Below, in pieces: positions 24,933 through 33,620 of a stretch of 33,620 bases of DNA. The translations under genes and the position numbers were made by a program. This DNA is from Candidatus Yanofskyibacteriota bacterium. Its GTDB lineage: Bacteria > Patescibacteriota > Minisyncoccia > 2-02-FULL-40-12 > GWA2-44-9. Under the pieces are notes generated by a model that worked only from the letters and a program-made list of their open reading frames with translations, was not told the origin of the DNA and searched no databases. How positions within the stretch are numbered: position 1 is the first letter of the stretch; every line of letters starts with the position of its first letter. The stretch is from the NCBI GenBank assembly GCA_023245235.1, contig JAHFKT010000008.1, positions 1 to 33,620 on the forward strand, read 5' to 3'.

Positions 24933-26360
24933 ATGAGTAAGCTGACAATTGTCGGCAGTTCGAAAGAATCGGGGGTCCTTGGCTCCCAGTGTTATGCGCT
25001 TGACGATATTCTGATCGATTGCGGTATCGGCATGGTGCGCAGAGACGGCGTAACGCGAAGCGTTCCGCCGGAGCTTGCGACCCTTGCCGGTCGCTCCACT
25101 AAGATCAAGGCCGGACTTCTGACCCACAGCCACTTGGACCATATCGGTGCCTTGCCGATCCTGGCCCGGAACAACCTGATCGATCTTAATGCGAAGATCT
25201 GGGCAACACCCCAGACCTGCAACGTGTCGTTCGACGTATGCAAGGACAGCGTCCAGCATACCGATCTATACGATGAAGGGGACTTTCTCCTGATGCCGGA
25301 TTTCTCTCCTATCGCCGCTCCGGGTGAGTTCGAAGTATTGCCGGGCCAGCGGGCCTGGGCATTTCCGAACGGCCACCTGAACGGTTCCAGCGGTTTCGTG
25401 TTCCGGCTCAAGTCGGGCAAGAATGCGCTGGTGATGGGCGACTGGTGCTCTCATGATCAACCGATCGTGAAAGGCATGTTGCCGGTCAGCGAATGGCCGG
25501 AGGAATGGATCCCGGATATGGTGATCGCAAGTGATTGGACGTACGGCTTGAGCAGTCTTGAGGCCAAACGCACGTTCGCCTCGGAGGCGGCACGAATGCG
25601 TACGGTCATCAGGCATCGCTTTGAGCAGGGTATGTTCATCCGCGTCTTCGTTTTTGCGAACGGTAAGATGCAGAATGTGGCCCGGATCCTGGCCGATGAG
25701 TTCAGGAGCATCGGGGTACCGATCTACATCGATGGCCGTCTCGGTAAGAAGGTCTGGAAGACCTACCGGGATGTGCAATGGTCGGACCGGGACGTTCCGG
25801 TTCCGGCGCTCGGCGAACAGAGCGGCATCTACGAAGTCGAAGGACGGCGTCATCGCGAAGAGCTGATGAACGCTCAACAACCCAATATCATCATCACGTC
25901 GCCCGGCATGGGTGACGTCGGTCTCGGACCTCAGTATCTTCAGGCGAGTCTCCCGCGCCGCGATCATTTCGTAGCGTCGAGCTCGTTCTTGGCTGAAGGT
26001 TCGAATCTGTATGAGTTGGAGCGGCTGCTTGACGGTCACCCACGGTACCGTGATGGCGATGATATCTCGTTCTCGGTCACCAGTCGTAATAAAGAGCAGG
26101 AAGAAGAAGCGGTATTGGTCCCGATGAGAGCGGAGTACGACCACTTCGGGTTGAGCGCTCACAACGGCCCGGCCGATAACCTCGCCTTCCTTGATGCGTT
26201 GATCGAGCGTCGCGGCGGTGCGAAGCTTGAACGCTATGGCGTAGGTCATGGTGCGCCGGAAGCCCGGGCGATGGGCGCCCAACTGGTCCGGCACTATGTG
26301 ATCGATCCCGATCGCAATGTGATCGATCTGGCACCGGGAACGGTCATTGACCTTGATTAG
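24933..26360 (+). CDS. Metallo-beta-lactamase-fold beta-CASP ribonuclease (standalone)
   Basis: GLLTHSHLDHIGALP (HxHxDH), MGDWCSHDQP, IITSPGMGDVG, HFGLSAHNGPADN, ERYGVGHGAPEA; domain order fits the beta-CASP/RNase J-CPSF73 superfamily. Confidence 0.85.
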   Translation: MSKLTIVGSSKESGVLGSQCYALDDILIDCGIGMVRRDGVTRSVPPELATLAGRSTKIKAGLLTHSHLDHIGALPILARNNLIDLNAKIWATPQTCNVSFDVCKDSVQHTDLYDEGDFLLMPDFSPIAAPGEFEVLPGQRAWAFPNGHLNGSSGFVFRLKSGKNALVMGDWCSHDQPIVKGMLPVSEWPEEWIPDMVIASDWTYGLSSLEAKRTFASEAARMRTVIRHRFEQGMFIRVFVFANGKMQNVARILADEFRSIGVPIYIDGRLGKKVWKTYRDVQWSDRDVPVPALGEQSGIYEVEGRRHREELMNAQQPNIIITSPGMGDVGLGPQYLQASLPRRDHFVASSSFLAEGSNLYELERLLDGHPRYRDGDDISFSVTSRNKEQEEEAVLVPMRAEYDHFGLSAHNGPADNLAFLDALIERRGGAKLERYGVGHGAPEARAMGAQLVRHYVIDPDRNVIDLAPGTVIDLD

Positions 26361-26362
26361 AC

Positions 26363-26388
26363 AGGCGGCTTCTGCCGCCTTTTTTGTT
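26363..26388 (+). terminator. Intrinsic terminator after beta-CASP gene
   Basis: aggcggcttctgccgccttttttgttt. Confidence 0.9.
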
Positions 26389-26404
26389 TGAAGCGGAGTC
26401 TAAT

Positions 26405-26430
26405 AAAAAAAGCCGCACCCAAGGTGCGGC
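26405..26430 (-). terminator. Intrinsic terminator after Nudix-like gene
   Basis: Minus GCCGCACCTTGGGTGCGGCTTTTTTTATT. Confidence 0.88.
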
Positions 26431-26444
26431 AACCGATCCCTTAA

Positions 26445-27221
26445 TTAGATGAGATGCAGTTTGCGCTGCGTGTATACGCGCCACATAATGGCGTGGTCAT
26501 TCAGGAAGCAGCTGTGAGTTTCATCACCGGCGATGAGCGCATCGACTTCCTCAGCGGTCATCTTGGCGACCCATTCCTGCTCGCCACCCTTGATGACCGG
26601 TGTGTCGCCGGGGAGCACGACTTCAAAGAATGTCTTGTAGTGACTGCCCCCCTGCTGACGGTCCGGCCGGGCGATGGTGTCGATGATGTCATCCTCGGTT
26701 ACTTCGGGGATGCTGACCGAGAGGCCAAAGAAGATCTCCTCGGCCAATTCCCGGCGTACCGTAGCGAAGATGTCGGGGTCGACGATATCCTGTTCGGGAG
26801 CGTCTTTTCCGCCGTACGGAAAGCCCGGGTCGGTCTTTGAAAAGTCCTTTATCACCGCGAACGTCCGCGGGACAGTCAGGAACTTGGTTATCATCCCGAC
26901 ACCGTGGCTTTGAGCCAGGCTCAGATCGGAACCGTGCGGCAGGATCTGCCGGTCGATCCGAACAGCCTTGAAGCGCTCGAGAAGCTCCTGGCGGGTCTGT
27001 CTGGCCCGGAACTCTTCGATGATCGCCTCGGAAAGGGGACTCAACCTGACCTGGGCATGGCGCGGTTTGCGGCGCAGCCGCCGGCGCTCTGAGCGGGACA
27101 CAAAGTGGTCCAAGTCTCCATGACGCTTCAGCCGTGCAAGCATCGGTCTCGTCTTTCTTTTTAACGTTCTGAGCGCGATATCGATTCGCGCGTCCTCGAC
27201 ACGGACAGCCGTGTTTGTCAT
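26445..27221 (-). CDS. Nudix-like hydrolase with basic N-terminal extension
   Basis: From ATG 27221; YGGKDAPEQDIVDPDIFATVRRELAEEIFFGL resembles a Nudix box with extra residues between G-x5-E and RELxEE; basic N-terminus ERRRLRRKPRHAQVR. Confidence 0.7.
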   Translation of the reverse strand: MTNTAVRVEDARIDIALRTLKRKTRPMLARLKRHGDLDHFVSRSERRRLRRKPRHAQVRLSPLSEAIIEEFRARQTRQELLERFKAVRIDRQILPHGSDLSLAQSHGVGMITKFLTVPRTFAVIKDFSKTDPGFPYGGKDAPEQDIVDPDIFATVRRELAEEIFFGLSVSIPEVTEDDIIDTIARPDRQQGGSHYKTFFEVVLPGDTPVIKGGEQEWVAKMTAEEVDALIAGDETHSCFLNDHAIMWRVYTQRKLHLI

Positions 27222-27227
27222 GGCCAG

Positions 27228-27256
27228 ATAGTGCCACAAAAATTAAAAAAAGTCAA
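27228..27256 (-). promoter_or_regulatory. Promoter giving a probable leaderless Nudix mRNA
   Basis: Minus: TTGACT (27256-27251), 17 bp, CACTAT (27233-27228), 6 nt, ATG 27221. Confidence 0.55.
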
Positions 27257-27264
27257 CCACATCA

Positions 27265-27303
27265 GTAAAAGACCCGCGAGAGCATCTCTCGCGGGTCTTT
27301 TAC
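27265..27303. terminator. Intrinsic terminator after the S1-domain gene
   Basis: taaaagacccgcgagagcatctctcgcgggtctttta. Confidence 0.9.
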
Positions 27304-27328
27304 TACTCCAAATAAAAATCCCGTAACT

Positions 27329-28411
27329 TTACGCCGCCGGTTTGTCGAGCGTCAGGGTAAGCTTATGTTCTTTGGCATCGATGTGTACGATGGCCATGTC
27401 GTATTCCTGTCCTGCTACGAGTGCCTCCTGCGGGGTCTGTCCGCCAAGCTCGGCTACCGGAATGAATCCGACGATATTGCCGGCGAGTTCCACAAATGCG
27501 CCGCTGTTGCGGATCTTCGAGATCTTGCCGCGCACCTTCTGGCCAACCTGATATATGGTGTCGATAGTGAGCCAGGGGTCTTCTTTCAATGCTTTGAGCG
27601 AGAGCGAAACGCGGCCGCCATCGAGACTGATGATCTTGGCCCGGACCTTATCGCCCGGGTGCAAAATCTCGCGCGGGTCTTCGATGAACTTCCAATCGAT
27701 CTCGGAAGAATGGATGAGTCCGTCCAGGGTGTCGCTCAATTTCACGAATGCGCCGAAGTCCGTGACCTCGGTGATCTCACCGTCCACGATCTGCTCGACT
27801 GAAAGTTTCGCCAGCTCTTCCTTGGCGGCTTCTTCCTGGATGGCCCGCTCCGAGACGATGAGCTTGTTCTCGGCTTCGTTGAAGTCGAGAATCTTTACCT
27901 TGAACATCTGACCCTTGAATTTCTGAAGCGCCTGGACGATCTTTGTTGTATCGCCGCCGTCCACCTTCGGATAGTGTTCGGACGAGAGCTGTGAAAGGGG
28001 AAGGAATCCCTGGATGCCGCTCACTTCGATGATGAGGCCTCCTTTATTGATATTAACGATCGTCGTAGTGATGATCTCTCCGGCTTCTTTCTTTTCTTTG
28101 ATATCCTGCCAGGCAGTCGTGACCTGGGCGGCTTTCAGGGACAGTTCGCGGTAGCCGTCATCGTTCTCAAGATCCAGCAGCATAGCCGAAACATGGTCGC
28201 CCGGTTTCAGGACTTTCATCCGGTCCGGGTTGTCATAGAACTCTCCCGGATAAACGATGCCGATGCCGACCGATCCGAGGTCAAGGATTACATTAGCCTT
28301 AGAAACGCCGATAATGATGCCGCTCAAAATATTTCCCGGCTTGGGAAGAAAAAACTCCTCTTTCGACAAGAGGTCTTTCATCGACTTGATATCAGATTCT
28401 GCGATAGTCAT
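27329..28411 (-). CDS. rpsA: S1 RNA-binding-domain protein, 30S ribosomal protein S1-like
   Basis: Repeated S1 domains: PGNILSGIIIGVSKANVILDLGS, EQIVDGEITEVTDFGAFVKLSDTLDGLIHSSEIDWKF, VGQKVRGKISKIRNSGAFVELAGNIVGFIPVAELGG. Confidence 0.88.
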   Translation of the reverse strand: MTIAESDIKSMKDLLSKEEFFLPKPGNILSGIIIGVSKANVILDLGSVGIGIVYPGEFYDNPDRMKVLKPGDHVSAMLLDLENDDGYRELSLKAAQVTTAWQDIKEKKEAGEIITTTIVNINKGGLIIEVSGIQGFLPLSQLSSEHYPKVDGGDTTKIVQALQKFKGQMFKVKILDFNEAENKLIVSERAIQEEAAKEELAKLSVEQIVDGEITEVTDFGAFVKLSDTLDGLIHSSEIDWKFIEDPREILHPGDKVRAKIISLDGGRVSLSLKALKEDPWLTIDTIYQVGQKVRGKISKIRNSGAFVELAGNIVGFIPVAELGGQTPQEALVAGQEYDMAIVHIDAKEHKLTLTLDKPAA

Positions 28412-28552
28412 AAACGATCACCGAGCATCGGTAGTAGCGCTCGTCTTTCAGGCAAGACGGGCTTTCCGATCCAGGGCATTAAGGATTTCTGTAAGTTTCA
28501 TGAGCATACAATAATTCTTCATAAAATGCAACAGAACCCGCTAAAGCAGGGA

Positions 28553-28582
28553 TTGACAAAACGCTATATTTTATGGTATAAT
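28553..28582 (+). promoter_or_regulatory. Consensus sigma70-type promoter
   Basis: TTGACA (28553-28558), 18 bp, TATAAT (28577-28582), upstream of the 28631 gene. Confidence 0.8.
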
Positions 28583-28630
28583 TCAGCTACAAGCTTCGGT
28601 TACAGCCCTTTTCCATTAAGGAGCATCTAA

Positions 28631-28957
28631 ATGCGCACAGCATCAATCATCGTTCTCACGGCCGCGGTTCTCATCGGCGCCTATGGTTCTTCGGTGAGCG
28701 CTTCCTCCGACGGGCCCTCCGACCAGGACGCGACCAGCCAGATCATCCGGATCGATCAGAGCTCGCGGATGATGCCCGCGGTGGTTCTCAGCGTGCACAT
28801 CCTGAACAAGAGTACTCACGGCGACGAGTGCACCGTTGTGGCAGAGGTCACCAAGCAATACAAGGCCACCAACGACGGTAGCAACAACGGTGAACCCGTC
28901 AGGGGACGCGAGGTCCACTCTTTCGTAAAAGACGGTGGTCGCTGGACCATCCGATGA
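28631..28957 (+). CDS. Small exported hypothetical protein (108 aa)
   Basis: Consensus promoter, SD TTAAGGAG, signal-like MRTASIIVLTAAVLIGAYGSSVSA, terminator downstream. Confidence 0.8.
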   Translation: MRTASIIVLTAAVLIGAYGSSVSASSDGPSDQDATSQIIRIDQSSRMMPAVVLSVHILNKSTHGDECTVVAEVTKQYKATNDGSNNGEPVRGREVHSFVKDGGRWTIR

Positions 28958-28983
28958 CAGCAGATTCTCCAGAGCGAAAGCTC

Positions 28984-29017
28984 GGGCGGTCCAACAGGAC
29001 CGCCTTTTCGTTTGTTT
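28984..29017 (+). terminator. Intrinsic terminator
   Basis: gggcggtccaacaggaccgccttttcgtttgtttt. Confidence 0.85.
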
Positions 29018-29035
29018 TCGGGGCTGTTTTGGGCA

Positions 29036-29064
29036 TTGTCGAACGGCATCTTTTTTGCTACAAT
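29036..29064 (+). promoter_or_regulatory. Promoter giving a probable leaderless MBL-fold mRNA
   Basis: TTGTCG (29036-29041), 17 bp, TACAAT (29059-29064), 6 nt, ATG 29071. Confidence 0.6.
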
Positions 29065-29070
29065 GGATCC

Positions 29071-29703
29071 ATGACGATATCTTGGTTCGGACAGAGCTGT
29101 TTCCGCATAGAAGCCAAAGAGGGGAGCGTTCTCATTGACCCTTTTTCTAAAGATATCGGACTGCGTCCGCCCAAGGTAAAAGACGATATCGTACTGGTCA
29201 CGCACCAGCATTTCGATCATAATAATATAGAAGATGCCGTCGAGGGGGCATTCATCGTTCAAAATCCCGGCGAATATGAAAAGCAGGGCATTGCGATCCG
29301 CGGCATTCAGTCGTTCCATGATAATAAGGAAGGGGCCGAGCGCGGCCTGAACACGATCTATATGATCAAGGCCGAAGAATTGACCGTTTGTCATTTAGGA
29401 GACCTTGGCCATAAGCTGGCCGACCAGCAGATAGAGGATATCGGCGATATCGACATCCTGATGATCCCCGTCGGCGGCAGCTATACCATTGACGCAAAGA
29501 CCGCCGTTGAAGTTATCGGCCAGATCGAACCCAAGATCGTCATCCCGATGCATTATAAGGTGGCGGGTCTGGGAATATCGCTGGACGGCCCCGAGAAATT
29601 CGTAAAGGAACTCGGCCTGCCGCCCGAGAAGGTCGATAAATACAAAGTAGCCAAAAAAACACTGCCGGTCGAAGAAACAAAATTGGTGATGTTTAATCTA
29701 TAA
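29071..29703 (+). CDS. MBL-fold metal-dependent hydrolase (UPF0173/YtkL-like)
   Basis: MTISWFGQSCFRIEAKEGSVLIDPFSKDIGL...VTHQHFDHNN...GDLGHKL...DILMIPVGGSYTID...VIPMHYK. Confidence 0.87.
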   Translation: MTISWFGQSCFRIEAKEGSVLIDPFSKDIGLRPPKVKDDIVLVTHQHFDHNNIEDAVEGAFIVQNPGEYEKQGIAIRGIQSFHDNKEGAERGLNTIYMIKAEELTVCHLGDLGHKLADQQIEDIGDIDILMIPVGGSYTIDAKTAVEVIGQIEPKIVIPMHYKVAGLGISLDGPEKFVKELGLPPEKVDKYKVAKKTLPVEETKLVMFNL

Positions 29704-29708
29704 ATACC

Positions 29709-30068
29709 ATGAGTAAATTTTTAGACGATATCAGAAGCCAGCCCGAACATATCCGAGAAATGTATGCGGGTTTGTGCACGGTCGTCGTGGTCGCGGTTGT
29801 CTTAATGATCTGGTTCCACTCATTCAAGCAGAACGTATACGCGCTCCTCAACCCTGATGAACAGACTCAGACCCGGGATCAGTTTTTTGCCAGCAACAAT
29901 GCTCCCTCCTCGTTGTTCGGCTATATCGGGCAGGCTGTCTCCGCCAGTCGGGCTACGATCGCGGACTTGCTGAAAGGCAACGTGCCAAGCGGATCGAACA
30001 GCCAGACCGGCACCGCAACGCATGATTCCGGCCAAGTCCACGTTCTGCCGATATCGGGAAATCGGTAG
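29709..30068 (+). CDS. Hypothetical single-TM protein
   Basis: MSKFLDDIRSQPEHIREMYAGLCTVVVVAVVLMIWFHSFKQN...; lies between the MBL gene and gyrA on the same strand. Confidence 0.72.
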   Translation: MSKFLDDIRSQPEHIREMYAGLCTVVVVAVVLMIWFHSFKQNVYALLNPDEQTQTRDQFFASNNAPSSLFGYIGQAVSASRATIADLLKGNVPSGSNSQTGTATHDSGQVHVLPISGNR

Positions 30069-30069
30069 G

Positions 30070-30098
30070 TTGAGCGCAGGACCTTCTTTATATACAAT
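30070..30098 (+). promoter_or_regulatory. Putative gyrA promoter
   Basis: TTGAGC (30070-30075), 17 bp, TACAAT (30093-30098). Confidence 0.5.
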
Positions 30099-30134
30099 GT
30101 TTGCAAAACAAACATCCTCATTTTAAATTCTCGT

Positions 30135-32564
30135 ATGACTACCGGCATAAAACCAAGAGAAATAACGGAAGAGGTCCAGCAGGCATACATCGAGTATGCG
30201 ATGAGCGTCATTGTGGCGCGGGCCTTGCCCGACGTCCGGGACGGCTTGAAGCCGGTTCATCGCCGTATCTTGTATTCAATGCAGGAAATGGGCCTGCGGC
30301 CGAGCGCGAAGTACCAGAAGTCCGCAAAAGTGGTCGGCCATGCGATGGGCAACTACCATCCCCACGGCGATTCGGCCATTTACGATTCACTTGCACGTAT
30401 GGCCCAGGATTTCTCGCTCCGTTACCCGCTCGTCGACGGCCAGGGTAACTTTGGTTCGATTGACGGCGATGCGCCGGCTGCGATGCGGTATACCGAAGCC
30501 CGATTAGCACCGATATCAGAACAACTCCTTGCCGACATCGATAAAGACACCATCGATTTCCGGGACAACTACGACGGTTCTCATAAAGAACCGGTTGTTT
30601 TGCCCACCCGTATCCCGAATCTTCTCATCAACGGTTCGATGGGTATCGCGGTCGGTATGGCTACGAATATCCCGCCCCATAATCTGAACGAGGTTCTTGA
30701 TGCTATGATGCATCTCATCGACAATGACGACGCTGATGTCCGGGAGCTTCTTCAATTCGTGAAGGGTCCTGATTTTCCGACCGGCGGAACGATCTATAAC
30801 GAACGCGACATCGTAAACGCGTATGCGACCGGCCGGGGCCCGATCATTATGAGGGGCGTTGCGGAGATAGTCGAAAATAAAAGGGGATTCCAGATCATCA
30901 TTTCCGAGATCCCGTATCAAGTGAATAAATCAGAGCTGATAAAACACATCGCCGATCTTGTTCTGGGGAAAGAAAAAAAGATCGACGGCATTAAAGATGT
31001 TCGCGATGAGTCTGATAAGGACGGCCTCCGTATCGCCATTGATCTCAAGCAGGATGCTTTTCCCCGCAAAGTTCTCAATCAGTTGTTCAAGTACACGGAG
31101 CTGCAGAAGGCCTTTCATTTCAATATGCTTTCACTTGTGGACGGCATCCAGCCCCAGATACTCGGCCTGAAAGGCATGCTCGAGAAATTCATTGAACACC
31201 GAAAAGTGGTCGTGACCCGCCGGTCCCGTTTCGAGCTTCAGAGGGCCAAGGATCGTGCCCACATTCTGGAGGGACTCAAAAAGGCGCTTGATCACATTGA
31301 CGAGATCATCAAGATCATCCGCGCCTCCGCATCCAAAGAGGAGGCGGCGGTTAATTTGATCAAAAAGTTCAAGTTTTCCGACAAACAGACGGCTGCGATC
31401 TTGGAGCTGCGGCTTCAAGCGCTCGCAGGCCTTGAGCGGAAGAAGATAAACGATGAACTGAAAGAAAAACTTGAGTTGATCGCGTTTTTAGAGGACTTAC
31501 TCAAGAGCCCGAAGAAGATCCTGGGCGTGGTAAAAACTGAATTCAAAGAGATAAGGGAGAAATATGGTGATGAACGCAGGACCAAGGTGGTGAAGTCGGC
31601 GCTCAGAGAGATCGGCGAAGAAGAACTTATTCCCGAAGAGGATTCGCTCTTTATGATCACCCATGACGGATATATTAAACGTATGGCCCCGGACCTGCTC
31701 AAGGCCCAAAAGCGCGGCGGCAAGGGTCTCATCGGCATGGCCACCAAGGAAGAGGACGTTATCTCGCATTTCTTTTTGGCCAATACGCATGACAACATTC
31801 TCTTCTTTACCAACTCGGGCAAAGTATTCCAGACAAAGGGATATGAGGTTCCGGAATCTTCGAGGCAGGCCAAGGGAAAGGCCATCGTGAACTTTCTCCA
31901 GGTTTCTCCGAGCGATGCGATCACGGCCGTAGTTCCGATACCGAAGGAACAGAAGGGGATGTTTCTTTTCATGGCAACCGATCATGGCGTCATCAAAAAA
32001 GTCGAGATAGATTCGTTCTCACAGGTCCGTCGTAATGGCATGATCGCCATCAAGCTGAAGGGCGCTGACCGGCTGGGCTGGGTTCTTTCCACGTCCGGCA
32101 AAGACCAGATCGTGATCGTAACTTCGGGCGGCAATGCCATCCGCTTTAAGGAAAGCGATGTCCGGCCGATGGGACGCGGGGCTGCCGGCGTGATCGGCGT
32201 TCGCCTCGAAAAAGACCAGAGGGTGGTCGGTGCTGATGTGGTCCCGTCCGGTGTTGAGAAAGGACTATACCTCTTGGCGGTCATGGAGAATGGGTACGGC
32301 AAGCGCTCGGACCTTCGGTCATATAAAATACAAAAGCGGGGAGGTCACGGTATTATGACCGCCAAGCTGACCTCAAAGACAGGCGCCCTTGTTTCCGCTC
32401 ACGTCACCTCAGAAGACAGCAAGGAGATCATTGCGGTTTCGCGAAAGGGCCAGGTCATCAGAACATCGGTCGCCAGCATATCGATCATCGGCCGGGCGAC
32501 ACAGGGAGTGCGTGTCATGCGGCTTGAGGCCGGGGACAAGCTGGCTTCTGTGGTCGTAGTTTAA
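30135..32564 (+). CDS. gyrA: DNA gyrase subunit A
   Basis: [84 protein letters not shown]-terminal beta-pinwheel repeats. Confidence 0.97.
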   Translation: MTTGIKPREITEEVQQAYIEYAMSVIVARALPDVRDGLKPVHRRILYSMQEMGLRPSAKYQKSAKVVGHAMGNYHPHGDSAIYDSLARMAQDFSLRYPLVDGQGNFGSIDGDAPAAMRYTEARLAPISEQLLADIDKDTIDFRDNYDGSHKEPVVLPTRIPNLLINGSMGIAVGMATNIPPHNLNEVLDAMMHLIDNDDADVRELLQFVKGPDFPTGGTIYNERDIVNAYATGRGPIIMRGVAEIVENKRGFQIIISEIPYQVNKSELIKHIADLVLGKEKKIDGIKDVRDESDKDGLRIAIDLKQDAFPRKVLNQLFKYTELQKAFHFNMLSLVDGIQPQILGLKGMLEKFIEHRKVVVTRRSRFELQRAKDRAHILEGLKKALDHIDEIIKIIRASASKEEAAVNLIKKFKFSDKQTAAILELRLQALAGLERKKINDELKEKLELIAFLEDLLKSPKKILGVVKTEFKEIREKYGDERRTKVVKSALREIGEEELIPEEDSLFMITHDGYIKRMAPDLLKAQKRGGKGLIGMATKEEDVISHFFLANTHDNILFFTNSGKVFQTKGYEVPESSRQAKGKAIVNFLQVSPSDAITAVVPIPKEQKGMFLFMATDHGVIKKVEIDSFSQVRRNGMIAIKLKGADRLGWVLSTSGKDQIVIVTSGGNAIRFKESDVRPMGRGAAGVIGVRLEKDQRVVGADVVPSGVEKGLYLLAVMENGYGKRSDLRSYKIQKRGGHGIMTAKLTSKTGALVSAHVTSEDSKEIIAVSRKGQVIRTSVASISIIGRATQGVRVMRLEAGDKLASVVVV

Positions 32565-32568
32565 TTCG

Positions 32569-32604
32569 ATCAAAAAGGACCGTCTCCGGACGGTCCTTTT
32601 TGAT
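32569..32604 (+). terminator. Intrinsic terminator after gyrA
   Basis: atcaaaaaggaccgtctccggacggtcctttttgat. Confidence 0.9.
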
Positions 32605-32648
32605 TTTGGGTGGATAACTTGGGCTAGTTTTCGTGCTAGTATTAAAGA

Positions 32649-33203
32649 GTGCAGCCGCCTCCAAACTCATTGGATCAATTTTTAAATCCCGACGCTATCA
32701 TCGGAGACTTTGCCGTTCTCCCGGGCATGCAGATAGCTGACTTCGGCTGCGGTGCCGGACATATCGCGATATTGATCGCACAGCGTGCCGGTGAGAACGG
32801 AAAGGTCACCGCATTCGATATTTTGGAGGATAAACTTGATAGCGTCCGGGTTCGTGCAAAAGCGGCGGGCCTGAACAACGTCGAAACCGCCCGGGCAAAT
32901 CTTGAAGTGTTGGGCAGCACAGGTCTGGCCGAACAGTCCCAGGACATGGTCATCTTGGTTAATATCCTGTTTCAATCCCAGAAAAAATCGGAGATCCTTA
33001 AGGAGGCAAAGCGGGTTCTGAAGCCGAGCGGCACGGTGGTCTTTGTTGACTGGAAAAAGGGGACCAACGGATTCGGGCCTCCGGACGAGCTGCGGATGGA
33101 CGAGACCGCTATGCAGGCATTATTTACGAATGAGGGGTTCATACTCGGACGGAAGTTCGAGGCAGGCCAGTTCCACTACGGATTAATTTTTCAGAGAACC
33201 TAA
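32649..33203 (+). CDS. Class I SAM-dependent methyltransferase
   Basis: GTG start; MQIADFGCGAGHIAILIAQRAGENGKVTAFDILEDKLDSVR (motif I), ILKEAKRVLKPSGTVVFVDW. Confidence 0.85.
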   Translation: MQPPPNSLDQFLNPDAIIGDFAVLPGMQIADFGCGAGHIAILIAQRAGENGKVTAFDILEDKLDSVRVRAKAAGLNNVETARANLEVLGSTGLAEQSQDMVILVNILFQSQKKSEILKEAKRVLKPSGTVVFVDWKKGTNGFGPPDELRMDETAMQALFTNEGFILGRKFEAGQFHYGLIFQRT

Positions 33204-33620
33204 TTGAACAGCAATCGACTTTTATACATTCTGGTCGGGGTCATAGGCGCGGTAGTATTTATCACGTTCATTTTGATCCTGCGTAATATAGGTGGCGGGA
33301 CGGCTCAGCCGGTAACTCTGACATTCTGGGGCGTTTTCGACGACCATAACGCATTCGATAAGGTGATCCAGGATTTCAAGAGCCAGAATCCGGGTATCAA
33401 TGTTAAATACCAGCAGCTGACTTATGATCAGTACGAGCAGTCGATAGTGAACAATCTCGCCGCGGGGACCGGCCCGGACATTCTGATGATCCAGAATAGC
33501 TGGCTTCCCAAGCATGGCGACAAGCTTGCCGCAATGCCCGCCGGTATTCCCGATACTAAAAATCCGTTCACGATCCAGAACTTTCAGAGCCAGTTAGTCG
33601 ACGATGCATATCAGGACCTG
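33204..33620 (+). CDS. Extracellular solute-binding protein, ABC sugar-type, partial at window end
   Basis: TTG start directly after the methyltransferase stop; MNSNRLLYILVGVIGAVVFITFILILRNIGGGTAQPVTLTFWGVFDDHNAFDKVIQDFKSQNPGINVKYQQLTYDQYEQSIVNNLAAGTGPDILMIQNSW. Confidence 0.82.
   Translation, partial: MNSNRLLYILVGVIGAVVFITFILILRNIGGGTAQPVTLTFWGVFDDHNAFDKVIQDFKSQNPGINVKYQQLTYDQYEQSIVNNLAAGTGPDILMIQNSWLPKHGDKLAAMPAGIPDTKNPFTIQNFQSQLVDDAYQDL

Noticed and set aside
25266-26294. 342-aa minus-strand ORF opposite the beta-CASP gene
   Set aside because: Antisense shadow; the plus strand carries conserved HxHxDH and beta-CASP motifs.
1-33620. CRISPR array, transposase, integrase, restriction-modification or toxin-antitoxin system
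   Set aside because: No regularly spaced repeats, Cas-like proteins, transposase or integrase motifs, or recognisable RM/TA pairs were seen.

Overview
This 33.6-kb window looks like a bacterial chromosome segment, probably Patescibacteria/CPR-like; that placement is inferred from compact genes, missing Shine-Dalgarno (SD) sites and family variants, and was not tested. The housekeeping genes are PBP1A (partial), tyrS, ruvC, a short yebC, ruvB, a PilB/GspE ATPase, murI, nusA, tig, a cysteine desulfurase, rplS, an RluD-like synthase, ftsH, an S1-domain protein and gyrA. Eight tRNA genes are present. There is also a DUF155/RMD1-like protein beside an orphan two-TM membrane protein, a 3D-domain exported protein with an attenuator-like leader, and an HTH/LAGLIDADG-like protein beside tRNA-Gly. 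The best candidate for something undescribed is the GC-rich block at about 21.2-27.3 kb. It holds three unrecognised helical/coiled-coil proteins, a standalone beta-CASP metallo-beta-lactamase nuclease and a degenerate Nudix protein. Four of its five genes have SD-like sites, its promoters have 17-bp spacers, and strong terminators follow its units, whereas most surrounding genes lack SD sites and several appear leaderless. Other notable points are overlapping divergent promoters (murI/nusA and the island), a YebC apparently lacking one domain, tRNA-Ile(UAU) with an adjacent 5' tRNA-half relic, and a perfect 26-bp inverted repeat flanking a 117-bp structured element. All calls come from reading the sequence and the supplied ORFs; no searches were run.
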